Virus record (IMG/VR): IMGVR_UViG_3300009159_003767
Location: 1 to 20,472 of that record
Length of the DNA: 20,472 bases
From: a virus
Strand: one strand, 5' to 3'
A program made the position numbers and the translations under genes. Shown here piece by piece: positions 1-8,073 of this stretch. How positions within the stretch are numbered: position 1 is the first letter of the stretch; every line of letters begins with the position of its first letter. A model generated the notes under the pieces. The model had not been told where the DNA came from. It was given only the letters and a program-made list of their open reading frames with translations, and did not search any database.

Positions 1-2730
1 CTGCACTCCGAGTGCCGTGCTGCCTCCAGCAGAGATCGTTGTTGCGGGTGTGCTCACGATAATGAACTCGCCTGCAACACCACCGCCGACAGGCGACACA
101 GCAGCGGAGACGCTGTTCAAATCCGCCCCGCCAATGTTAGAGAGCGTGACGGAGGTTGTGGTATTTGTGCCACCGAGGATAGGATTGAACTGGACGATGC
201 CTCCTTCGGCAATCTCGTTAGCCCCTACTTGGAGGATTAAGTCGGGCGATGGAAGACCTGAGAAGGTCACTTGGTCTTCGAGGATCGACACACTCCCATT
301 GCTGAGTCCGCCTTGGATATAGGCACGGGCGCGGATAGTCCCGCTGACAGGGAGACTACCGAAAAAGAATCCCGGCAGAAGAGGTCCAGCAATGCTGGTT
401 GATACGATGCGCCAGCCGCCGCTGATGCGTGCGCCTTGGCCGAGTCGATTCCAAGTGACTCCGCTGTCTTGGCTGAGATCAAACACGACTGTCTGACATT
501 CAGGGAGCGTGCCGCTGCGTTCCCATGTGATTTCTGCTGGGCCAACTACGGTCAAGGAGGATGACACAGGACCATTGATCGTCCGTGCTAAGTTTCTTGG
601 AGAACCTGCGAGAGTGTAAGAACCCCCTACTAAAACTCGTCCCTCGTCGGGTTGAGCAACGCCATTGATAGGGGGCATCTCGACGCTTATGAGAGCAACC
701 CCGTACACTTGGTTTTGTGCAGACGCTCCAAAAGTGTTATCTACTGTGCCTACGTTAGTGACCCGAAAAAGGGCTTCTGGGGACACGATATTGCCAAAAC
801 TACCGACGACGATGTTACCATCTGTCTGCACCGCGATGGACTGGGCAGCAGTCACGTTGTTGGTAAACGTGGCGTCCAGTGCTCCGAGTGCTGTGAAACG
901 GTTCAAACCTGTCACGGCTCCCGCTGTGTATGGGCCTGACAACAGGACTTTCCCTGTCGAGTCCACCGCCATACTCGCAACCACTGGGTTACCGGAGGTG
1001 AGTCCAGATGCGAAGGTTGCATCGGGGGAACCATCAGAGTTACGACGAGCAACCCCACGTCCTGAGATGGCATCCGTGAAGCTGCCTGAGACGAGAATCT
1101 TGTTGTCTGTCTGCACTGCGATGGAGCGGACCAAGCCGTAGAAGTGAGAGGTAAAGGTGCTGTCAATAGCCCCTGTTGAAGTGAGTCGAGCTAGGCCTAT
1201 TCGGTTAAGCCCACCAAAAGTGAGGAATGTGCCCCCGACGAGGAGAGCACCATCAGGCTGAAGCGCAAAGCACCAGACTGAATCTCCTGAGACAAGCCCC
1301 ATGCTGACGAAAGAAGTATCCACGGAGCCATCAGCATTGAGACGGGCGATGCCACGGCGAGCGATGCCGTTCACCGTCGCGAACTCACCGCCAATCATCA
1401 CTTTGCCATCTGGCAGTTGAGCCACAGCTAGCACACGTCCGTTGGCCCCGGCTCCTGCCTGTGACTGCACAACCGCAGAGTCGTTGATGGAGGCATAACG
1501 ACCTCGGGTAAGAGCACTGATTGTTGTGAAGTTTCCGCCCACCCATGTTAAGTCTGTCGAACTGCGGGAGACGGTATTAACAGCGTTGTTCGGAACAGGT
1601 TGCCATGTAGTGTCGAGAGCGCCGGGACCGGGAGTGCCGACACCTGCAAGCGAAATGGTGAAGGCGGGCGTTGTTGGATCGTCGCTATTGATCGTAACTG
1701 TGTCCGTCTTAGAACCCTGAACAGTTGGGTTAAAAGCCAACGTGAAGGACGCGGCCCCACCGGGAGCAACAGGGGATGAAGGCGGCGTTGGGATTGACCA
1801 ATTTGTTCCTGTAGGAGTGCCTGTGGAGGTCATTAGCGCCGACGCAATCGTGAGGGTATCTAAACCTCGATTTACAATGTTCACAACTAAGTTATCGGCA
1901 ACTCCTGTCTGCGTAGAACCGAAGTCTAGGGTGCCGACACCACTGGTGCGAACAATGCCTTCAACGGATACCTCGATAGCAGGATCAACGACAAAAGACA
2001 CAATCTCTTCGATCATGCCTTCGCTATGCGAGTCAGATGGGAAGGCTCGGGCACGGATCAACCCTGTAACTAAGTCAGGCGTGATTGTGGCTTTCCAGCC
2101 TCCGTCAATGCGGGAAACTGTGATTCCCGTAGTGACATAACCTGCACCTATATCTTTTTCAAAAGTGACACGTTGTGCTTCCTGAGTTGCCCCTGACCGA
2201 AGCCACTGGACTTCAGAGAGGCTTGACACGCTCAAGACGTTGGATGCAGGGTCATTGTAGAGCCTAGCTACACCATTGCGTGTCAATGCGCCTACTTGCG
2301 TCATAGCTCCGCCGACGAGTATTTTACCATCCTCTTGCAAGGCACAGGCATGGATGGCTCCGTTGGCGTCTGGGTTAAAAGCTGCTTCGAGCGTGTAGTC
2401 ATTCTGGAGACGTGCGACACGGTTGCGGGTCGTTCCGTCAATCGTGGTGAAGTCTCCTCCCAAGATGATCTTGCCATTTACCTGCGTGACCAAAGTGCGG
2501 ACTGTGGCTGAAGGGGTTGGCGTGCCCGTTATGAGTGTGCCATCAGCTTCAAAAAGAGCTAGCTTGGCTCTCACAGAACCACTCACCATGTTGAAACTGC
2601 CTCCTGCGATCACCTGCCCTGCGGCATCGAGATTGACGCAGATGCCTTCAGCATCCAAGCCTGCGCCGGGGTCGAAGCTAGTGTCGGTGGTCCCATTGGA
2701 ATTGAGTCGGGCGATGCGGTTAGGGATCAT
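1..2730 (-). CDS. Giant delta-60 repeat/choice-of-anchor-D tail or adhesin protein, C-terminus beyond window
   Basis: The minus-strand frame is open from the ATG at 2730 to base 1 (910 codons) with no stop, so the protein continues outside the window. Domains seen: delta-60 type propeller repeats at residues 1-165 (GGDFTTIDG..RNRVARL pattern); a module of about 80 residues at 166-248 (WLRSG...GGW...IRARA); an ASPM/Hydin (choice-of-anchor D) Ig-like domain at about 250-365 (LDFGSTQTG, TINSDDPTTPAFTISLAG); a second run of propeller repeats at about 372-690; then second copies of the 80-residue module and the Ig-like domain. There is no catalytic motif. The likely role is a virion surface adhesin or tail protein. 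The start overlaps the glycosyltransferase stop (ATGA), which supports the ATG, yet it lies in the middle of a delta-60 repeat (NRIARLN at residues 4-10). No Shine-Dalgarno is seen. Confidence is high for the gene and moderate for virion location. Confidence 0.85.
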   Translation of the reverse strand, partial: MIPNRIARLNSNGTTDTSFDPGAGLDAEGICVNLDAAGQVIAGGSFNMVSGSVRAKLALFEADGTLITGTPTPSATVRTLVTQVNGKIILGGDFTTIDGTTRNRVARLQNDYTLEAAFNPDANGAIHACALQEDGKILVGGAMTQVGALTRNGVARLYNDPASNVLSVSSLSEVQWLRSGATQEAQRVTFEKDIGAGYVTTGITVSRIDGGWKATITPDLVTGLIRARAFPSDSHSEGMIEEIVSFVVDPAIEVSVEGIVRTSGVGTLDFGSTQTGVADNLVVNIVNRGLDTLTIASALMTSTGTPTGTNWSIPTPPSSPVAPGGAASFTLAFNPTVQGSKTDTVTINSDDPTTPAFTISLAGVGTPGPGALDTTWQPVPNNAVNTVSRSSTDLTWVGGNFTTISALTRGRYASINDSAVVQSQAGAGANGRVLAVAQLPDGKVMIGGEFATVNGIARRGIARLNADGSVDTSFVSMGLVSGDSVWCFALQPDGALLVGGTFLTFGGLNRIGLARLTSTGAIDSTFTSHFYGLVRSIAVQTDNKILVSGSFTDAISGRGVARRNSDGSPDATFASGLTSGNPVVASMAVDSTGKVLLSGPYTAGAVTGLNRFTALGALDATFTNNVTAAQSIAVQTDGNIVVGSFGNIVSPEALFRVTNVGTVDNTFGASAQNQVYGVALISVEMPPINGVAQPDEGRVLVGGSYTLAGSPRNLARTINGPVSSSLTVVGPAEITWERSGTLPECQTVVFDLSQDSGVTWNRLGQGARISGGWRIVSTSIAGPLLPGFFFGSLPVSGTIRARAYIQGGLSNGSVSILEDQVTFSGLPSPDLILQVGANEIAEGGIVQFNPILGGTNTTTSVTLSNIGGADLNSVSAAVSPVGGGVAGEFIIVSTPATTISAGGSTALGVQ

Positions 2731-3557
2731 GGTGAGAGTATAACCTCTTGAATCAGTTCGTCCAGCCTACTTTGAGGTATGGTAGTGAGCCAGTGTTGGG
2801 TCATTTGTTGCACCATTGGGTGCTCTAGCGTCTTGTAAAGGTGAAGCCAACCTCGATAGTAGTTCTTGATGCGGGCATCGTTGCAGCTTGGGTAAGAGCG
2901 TTTGGGCCAACAGAAGCGGTGCATCCAACCCATTGCAGGGTGACATAGAACCTGCCCTCTTTGCTTGCGAACCTTTTCAGCGAAGAACCACTCTTCGGCT
3001 CCGAACCCTTGGAAGTTAGGTAGATTGGTTGGAAAGTGCTCACGCCAAAAGGAGAAGCACCCCATGCCTTGCATGTGTATCTCAAAAGGCTCAGTGCCCT
3101 TTACCCCAACTTCGTCAGTCCCCCAAGTGCCAAAATCCTGTCCTCGCCACACGGGATTCATGTGAGTCGAACGAGACTTCAGGCAGTTGTAAACGAGCGG
3201 GCCTGTGAGTTGACTTCTTGATCCTTGGTTCGCCTCCCACCATTCCAAGAGTCTGTCGATGAAGCCAGTCTCTAACAGCACATGGCAGTCCAGCCCGAGA
3301 ACAACATCCCCTGTGGCGTGTTTGAAAGCATCATATTTGACAAAACTGCTTTGGCGATCTTCGACATGAATCCATCGGCTGTTCGGGACTGAGGTGAGAA
3401 ACTTTTTTGTGGCTTCAAGATGAACCCCGCTAGGGCTGTTATCGAGCACCAAGAACTCCGTGTCCTTGGGTAGTTTATGGTGCATACGAAGCGACTGGAC
3501 GGTGAAAAACACGCCGTCGTAGTCATCGTAGCACGCCATTGAGATGGTGAGTTTCAT
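2727..3557 (-). CDS. GT-A fold glycosyltransferase (family 2-like, DxH motif)
   Basis: 276 residues, the size of a single GT-A domain. The N-terminus (TISMACYDDYDGVFFTVQSL) is the usual nucleotide-sugar binding start of family 2-like enzymes. A metal-binding DxH motif is at residues 90-92 (LGLDCHV), where many GT2 enzymes have DxD. An acceptor/catalytic region follows: GMGCFSF at 164-170, GFGAEEW at 184-190, and a late His at 213 (GWMHRF). DxH plus a G-x-E region and a late His resembles polypeptide GalNAc-transferases, which glycosylate Ser/Thr; this is a motif comparison by eye. No signal or membrane segment is seen, so it should act in the host cytoplasm. It overlaps the methyltransferase by ATGA upstream and the propeller gene by ATGA downstream, so the three are probably co-translated. 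Likely substrate, by inference: the Thr-rich tail encoded at 4174-4482. Confidence 0.8.
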   Translation of the reverse strand: MKLTISMACYDDYDGVFFTVQSLRMHHKLPKDTEFLVLDNSPSGVHLEATKKFLTSVPNSRWIHVEDRQSSFVKYDAFKHATGDVVLGLDCHVLLETGFIDRLLEWWEANQGSRSQLTGPLVYNCLKSRSTHMNPVWRGQDFGTWGTDEVGVKGTEPFEIHMQGMGCFSFWREHFPTNLPNFQGFGAEEWFFAEKVRKQRGQVLCHPAMGWMHRFCWPKRSYPSCNDARIKNYYRGWLHLYKTLEHPMVQQMTQHWLTTIPQSRLDELIQEVILSP

Positions 3558-4168
3558 GGGCTAAAGCGTCCGCAGATCAAGCTATTTAGGTCAAATATAC
3601 CCAAGCATTTATCATCGTATTTTCCTTTTCCCTCTGTGCAACCTTCGTTCAGCAGAGCTATCGGGTTTAAGCTAAAAGGGGGGACACACAAATTTATGAT
3701 ACGCCATCCGCCTGACTTTTCTGGATTAGCGTTTATACCCCACGACGTAAAGGTCGTAGAAAGCAAAAATCGACATCCGCTATCACTTAAATTAAGCAGG
3801 CTTTTAGATACTTCTTCATTAGTTAGGTGTCCAAATAGGTCGCGAACTAAGACCACATCGCAAGCGGGAAGTTTAGAAGAAGATATGTCTAGCACTCTAA
3901 AATCAACTTCAGGGTATTTTTCTTGGTTCCTTTGGATTACCTGCGCTTCTATGTCCGCGCCAACATAAATAAACCCCGATAAATCTACTTTCGACATCCA
4001 ATTAAAATCCCCACAAGGTATGTCTAACACAGACTTAGCTCCAAGCCATTTAAGTATGTGGGGTAGGAAAAAAGAAATACGTTTGGTGTTTTTCAATTCA
4101 GAGCCGGGGCCAGAAAAAGATTCAGAACTCCCCCATAAATTTTCTGATATTATTCTTTCGGTCCACAT
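3554..4168 (-). CDS. Class I SAM-dependent methyltransferase
   Basis: 204 residues. A Rossmann methyltransferase signature is visible: motif I VLDIPCGDFNWM at residues 47-58, the acidic end of strand 2 GADIE at 70-74, an acidic residue at D94 after strand 3, and motif IV-like DVVLVRDLFGHL at 104-115. It transfers a methyl group from S-adenosylmethionine; the acceptor cannot be read from the sequence. The N-terminal SGPGSELKNT is typical of small methyltransferases found in glycan gene clusters. It starts 2 bases after the tail gene stop and overlaps the glycosyltransferase start by ATGA, suggesting that the two enzymes modify one product, for example by methylating a sugar. It is clearly AT-richer than its neighbours: G+C is 94 of 240 bases (39%) over 3781-4020 by hand count, against 36 of 60 at 4921-4980, suggesting separate acquisition. 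Confidence 0.8.
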   Translation of the reverse strand: MWTERIISENLWGSSESFSGPGSELKNTKRISFFLPHILKWLGAKSVLDIPCGDFNWMSKVDLSGFIYVGADIEAQVIQRNQEKYPEVDFRVLDISSSKLPACDVVLVRDLFGHLTNEEVSKSLLNLSDSGCRFLLSTTFTSWGINANPEKSGGWRIINLCVPPFSLNPIALLNEGCTEGKGKYDDKCLGIFDLNSLICGRFSP

Positions 4169-4170
4169 AA

Positions 4171-7100
4171 TTATGGCTCTGCCGTTGTCGTGGTAGGTTC
4201 TTCCGTTGTCGTGGTCGTAGTCGTGGTTGGCTCCTCAGTTGTGGTAGTAGGCTCTTCCGTTGTCGTGGTCGTTGTTGGCTCCTCAGTTGTCGTGGTCGTT
4301 GTTGGCTCCTCAGTTGTGGTAGTCGTCGTCGTCGTGGTAGGCTCTTCCGTTGTCGTAGTCGTCGTCGTGGTAGGCTCTTCCGTTGTCGTAGTCGTAGTTG
4401 GTTCTTCCGTCGTCGTGGTAGGCTCTTCGGTTGTCGTGGTCGTAGTGGTCGTGGTCGTAGTGGTCGTGGTCGTAGTGGTCGTGTTGCTGGTATCCGACCA
4501 ATCTCCCACAATGAACATGTCCCCGTCTTGGAGCATCTGGATGCCGTTGACTTTGCCGGGGTTTGACACGGTTCCGACTTCACTGGTAAACCCTGCGTCC
4601 AAGGTGCCATCAACATTCAACTGTGCGAGGTAGGGTTTAGCTCCACCGCCAATAGTGGTGAAGTCGCCACCTACCATGATCTCACCGTCTGAGCGCAAGC
4701 CCAAGCAGCGGACAACTCCGTCTGCGTTAGGGTCGAAGGTAGCGTCAATAGCACCAACTGAGTCGAGTCGGGCGATGCGGTTACGGGCAGAACCAGCGAC
4801 ACTGGTGAAGTCTCCGCCAATGATAATCTGCCCATCAGTCTGAACAAGCACGCAGCGGACGATGCCGTTAGCGCCGGGATCGGTGTCGAAGGTAGCGTCC
4901 ACGGAGCCGTCTGTTGCATCCACTCGGGCGATGCGGTTGCACGTCACGCCATCGACCACAGTGAAGTCACCGACGATGATAGCCTTGCCATCTGGCTGGT
5001 ATGCGATGCCGTAAACGGTGCCGTTGGTGTTGGCATCCCAATCTGGATCAACCGCGCCGGGGGCTGTTGGGTTCTGACTCTCTCCGGTAAGGTTGACGGT
5101 AAAGGGGTTCTCGTTCTCATCGCTGCTGCCAATCGTCAGGACCGCCGTGCGAGTATTTGAGATAGTAGAGTTCTCTTCAGGCGCAAACCGCACCGTAAAA
5201 GGAGTGAAGCCTGTTGGGGCTAGCGTTGTTACCAATAGACCGGGGTCTACGATAGAGAAACTTGGGTTGTCCTGCGTGATGCTAGCCGTCAACAGTCGGA
5301 GAGTGTCGTTCCCAACATTTCGGATGTAGAACACTTCGTCAGACGCACTACCTGTGGTCACGGTTCCGTAATCAACTGTGCTACTACCATCAACCAGAAT
5401 AATGTTGGTAGGAGCTTGGACCAACTCAACCTGAATCTCCGCAGCGACTCCAGTGCCCTGAACTTTTATGATGTAAGCCGTAGCAGCGTTGGTGGTGATG
5501 GTGATCCTAGCCCGCTTCAAACCTGCTGAAGTCGGAGTAAAAAAAATGTTCCACGGGGTCGAAGCGGATGGGGACAAGGATACAGGCAACTCCCCAAGAG
5601 TGAAATCGTTGAAGGTCGTATCAGTTGTGTCCCCCACAATGTAGACGGCTTTTACCGCAGAGAATCCCGCTAATGTCTCTAAGCCAATGTTTTCCAGTGT
5701 GAGAGCTAAGGTCGATTGCACACCTACCGAAGTTCCCCCTTCCACGTCGGGAGCCGTCGTCAGAGATGAAGGGTTACTATTGCTGATGATCTCCTGACCC
5801 TGATTTTCAATTAAAAGCTCTGGCTGGGGGTCTGTGAAGGCGATGCAAAGACGGCTAGTTTCCGAAAGGAGGGGGTTTGCAGCTTCACAAACGAGCTTGG
5901 CATAGTAAGCAACTCCGGGAGTGGCTCCCGTTATATCCGTAGTGGTCAAGGTTGGAGAAGCGCCGACCGCCAAATTCCGCGTGTGCGTGCCAATCGTCTT
6001 GGCGTTATAGTCACCCAAGAAGCCACTGCCAAAGTTTGGGTCAGTAGATACCGAAAGTTTTAGGGTTCCTGTCACCGTTTTTGCATTGACGGTTCCCGAT
6101 AGCGTGAACCCACGCACTGTTCCAGCAGTCTGAGTTAAGTCGATGTTCGTAGCCACACCCGCCGTGCTAGGTGCGTTGACATAAAACATGCGAGTCAGAT
6201 AGCCGCCTTGGTCGGGAGACACCGTGACACGGGCTAATACTGTTGCAGGCCAACGTGGTGGAGTTGTCGCAGGGTATTCTGCGTAGAACTGGGTATCTCG
6301 AATAAATAAATTCGAGTGCAGGCAGGCGGGGATACGGATGCTCAACTCAGACCCTTGGAAGACAATCTCTGTCTTCAGCATGGGTGTTTCCGAAGGGATT
6401 AAGGGGGATACTGCTACCCAATTTGCAGAGTTAAAAGTCGAGCCAGATGTGTGAGCTACGGTGCATTTGTAGTAGGTTGGGGAACTCCCAACTACAAGAG
6501 TGATATATGCACCAAGGGCATAGACCGTAGAGGGCGCCCATACCGTGCCTGTATTCCAGCCCGAATCCCCATTGAACACGGGTTTTGCAAGCGTCCAGCG
6601 TTCAACCAAGGTGTAATCGCAAGGCCCATCAAACGCATCTGCTAACCAGACAGGGAACCAAGAATATCTGCGGACTGGAGAGTACACATTGCTTGGATCG
6701 GAAAGTATTGCTTGGATGTAGATGTAGTTGAGAACTCTCGGCCAAGAGTAGTTGTCACGATAGAAGAGAGTCCTCGAAGCCACCCCGAGATTGGCGTTGC
6801 CCGCTAGTCCTGCGGCTTTTCTTGTTGTGGACGTGGACCAAAGTGAGTTGCTCGGGTCAACAGTTTTGTAGCTTCCCGAAGGATCGACCACCGTGCCTAG
6901 TGTGCCAGCGGCTACTTTCTGGCTTACCGCTCCGCGAAGCTGGTTCGTGTCCAGATCGACGGAATACTGCGTCTGCGTGTCCGTGATCTTCTCCCGACTC
7001 ACTTGGACCGCTACATAGAGGCTGTCGAGTTTTGGCTCGCCGATTTTCTGTTCCTGCGTTGCAGTGATAGCATACCCCGTTGTGTCAATCGGAGGATTTG

Positions 7101-7479
7101 GGGGAGCAGGATAAGTCGTCGCAGGGTTAGCAGGCAGCGCCACATAGTCTGCTCTCGGGATGACAAAAGTCTGTGTGATGGACTTCCACTGCCCAGAGTC
7201 GCTGATCTCATAATTGTAAAGATTCTGAGAATCTTGGTCAGCTACATACCAACGCTGGTAGTTACCTTGCTCGTCTGCTTGCGTCTGGAGGCAGAACTTG
7301 TGGTTCGGCCAAGACTTGAGCTTGGAGATGGTATCATGCGGTGTCCCGTAAACAGGGATTGAGTCATTGGGCGACTGGACGACATTGAAATTCTCAACAA
7401 CGAAAACATCCGTCGATAGCGGAGTAAATGGAACCCGTTGAGCGGGCAGTAGCTTAGAAGCGGAATTTGCAAGTGCCAT
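4171..7479 (-). CDS. Large modular tail protein with carbohydrate-binding-like, Ig-like, delta-60 domains and mucin-like Thr tail
   Basis: 1102 residues. Residues 1-305 are unrecognised and mostly beta-like. Residues about 307-357 (WNTGTVWAPSTVYALGAY, then YYKCTVAHTSGSTFNSANW) resemble small carbohydrate-binding modules of the CBM5/12 type. Two ASPM/Hydin (choice-of-anchor D) Ig-like domains lie at about 555-680 and 681-805. Delta-60 propeller repeats occupy about 808-995 (PDGKAIIVGDFTVVDG, NRIARLDSVG). The protein then changes abruptly at SN (998-999) into a 103-residue tract of only T, E, P and one A. No signal peptide is seen. Likely role: tail or receptor-binding protein with several glycan-binding surfaces. 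It sits between dNMP kinase and the methyltransferase/glycosyltransferase pair. The last propeller repeat is incomplete and its missing half appears at the start of the gene at 2730. No Shine-Dalgarno is seen before the ATG. Confidence 0.85.
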   Translation of the reverse strand: MALANSASKLLPAQRVPFTPLSTDVFVVENFNVVQSPNDSIPVYGTPHDTISKLKSWPNHKFCLQTQADEQGNYQRWYVADQDSQNLYNYEISDSGQWKSITQTFVIPRADYVALPANPATTYPAPPNPPIDTTGYAITATQEQKIGEPKLDSLYVAVQVSREKITDTQTQYSVDLDTNQLRGAVSQKVAAGTLGTVVDPSGSYKTVDPSNSLWSTSTTRKAAGLAGNANLGVASRTLFYRDNYSWPRVLNYIYIQAILSDPSNVYSPVRRYSWFPVWLADAFDGPCDYTLVERWTLAKPVFNGDSGWNTGTVWAPSTVYALGAYITLVVGSSPTYYKCTVAHTSGSTFNSANWVAVSPLIPSETPMLKTEIVFQGSELSIRIPACLHSNLFIRDTQFYAEYPATTPPRWPATVLARVTVSPDQGGYLTRMFYVNAPSTAGVATNIDLTQTAGTVRGFTLSGTVNAKTVTGTLKLSVSTDPNFGSGFLGDYNAKTIGTHTRNLAVGASPTLTTTDITGATPGVAYYAKLVCEAANPLLSETSRLCIAFTDPQPELLIENQGQEIISNSNPSSLTTAPDVEGGTSVGVQSTLALTLENIGLETLAGFSAVKAVYIVGDTTDTTFNDFTLGELPVSLSPSASTPWNIFFTPTSAGLKRARITITTNAATAYIIKVQGTGVAAEIQVELVQAPTNIILVDGSSTVDYGTVTTGSASDEVFYIRNVGNDTLRLLTASITQDNPSFSIVDPGLLVTTLAPTGFTPFTVRFAPEENSTISNTRTAVLTIGSSDENENPFTVNLTGESQNPTAPGAVDPDWDANTNGTVYGIAYQPDGKAIIVGDFTVVDGVTCNRIARVDATDGSVDATFDTDPGANGIVRCVLVQTDGQIIIGGDFTSVAGSARNRIARLDSVGAIDATFDPNADGVVRCLGLRSDGEIMVGGDFTTIGGGAKPYLAQLNVDGTLDAGFTSEVGTVSNPGKVNGIQMLQDGDMFIVGDWSDTSNTTTTTTTTTTTTTTTTTTEEPTTTTEEPTTTTTTEEPTTTTTTTTEEPTTTTTTTTTEEPTTTTTTEEPTTTTTTEEPTTTTEEPTTTTTTTTEEPTTTTAEP
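4174..4482 (-). repeat. Thr-rich mucin-like repeat tract, (T4-18)EEP x10
   Basis: This tract encodes the last 103 residues of the 1102-residue tail protein. It has ten blocks of threonines, each closed by EEP (AEP in the last): 18, 4, 6, 8, 9, 6, 6, 4, 8 and 4 Thr, 73 in all. All four Thr codons (ACG, ACC, ACT, ACA) occur in mixed order, but short DNA words such as GTCGTGGTCGTAGTG (plus strand) recur, so the tract can expand or contract in whole codons. Dense Thr with regular Pro is the hallmark of mucin-type O-glycosylated stalks. Acidic pairs give it strong negative charge even if unmodified. Confidence 0.95.
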
Positions 7480-7501
7480 ATAGGGAGAACCTACTCTGTC
7501 T

Positions 7502-8029
7502 TCAGCGCACTAGCAAGTAATCCCGAACTTGGTGTTGCAGGGTCACGATGTCTCCTTCATTGGCAAAGCTGTAGTCAATCAGATCGCGAGAGACACCTGC
7601 TTCCGACGCATGTTCCATCTGAGGAGCACTGGCGCGAGTGATCTCTACGACGACTCCTCCCATGTTGCGGACCAATTCGGCCTCATTGTCGAAGCGGATG
7701 TCATCTATTACGATGCCCCGAATAATGTCGCTCTCGACATCACCAAGCAGCGTCTCTAGCCGAGCACGTCCTGCACGAATCCAGATGTCACCGCCAACCA
7801 TGTTGCGACCCCAATCAGTTCCCAAGGTCTGATACACTTCGCGTAGAGTTTTCCCACACAACTCGGGCGGACGAGCCTCTTTGTCGGTGACGCTAGTGAG
7901 GCATCGCACCATTGCCTTCAATGGCTCGGCAAATGACATTCGATCATATCCGATTGAGATAAAGGCGTTCGCTGCGGTAGTCTTTCCTGACTGGGCAAGT
8001 CCTGTGAAGGCAATGATTGGGTTTTTCAT
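7502..8029 (-). CDS. Deoxynucleotide monophosphate kinase (T4 gp1-like)
   Basis: 175 residues. A Walker A P-loop GLAQSGKTT is at residues 10-18, followed by SFAEPLK, LGTDWGR and IDDIRFDNEAE, all typical of phage deoxynucleoside monophosphate kinases of the T4 gene 1 type. It phosphorylates dNMPs to dNDPs using ATP, feeding precursors to phage DNA synthesis in the cytoplasm. It is somewhat shorter than T4 gp1 (about 240 residues) but contains the core. It lies between the amidase and the large tail gene, an odd place for a nucleotide-metabolism enzyme, so it may be a moron or simply share the late transcript. Such kinases sometimes accept modified nucleotides; nothing here shows that. Confidence 0.85.
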   Translation of the reverse strand: MKNPIIAFTGLAQSGKTTAANAFISIGYDRMSFAEPLKAMVRCLTSVTDKEARPPELCGKTLREVYQTLGTDWGRNMVGGDIWIRAGRARLETLLGDVESDIIRGIVIDDIRFDNEAELVRNMGGVVVEITRASAPQMEHASEAGVSRDLIDYSFANEGDIVTLQHQVRDYLLVR

Positions 8030-8073
8030 ATTTTTGATCGTATCCTATCGCCATAACCGAAGAGCAAACCAAA

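Noticed and set aside
4174-4500. Repeat region considered as a CRISPR array or diversity-generating template
   Set aside because: There are no spacers of constant length, no cas or reverse-transcriptase gene, and the unit is a codon-level Thr repeat.
4190-4633. Plus-strand frame reading Val/Ser/Gly repeats (GSSVVVV)
   Set aside because: It is the complement of the Thr/Glu/Pro tract; the minus-strand frame continues a well-formed tail protein.
7474-7490. ATAGGGAGA on the plus strand, resembling the end of the T7 promoter
   Set aside because: The upstream part does not match the T7 promoter, and it points away from all genes.
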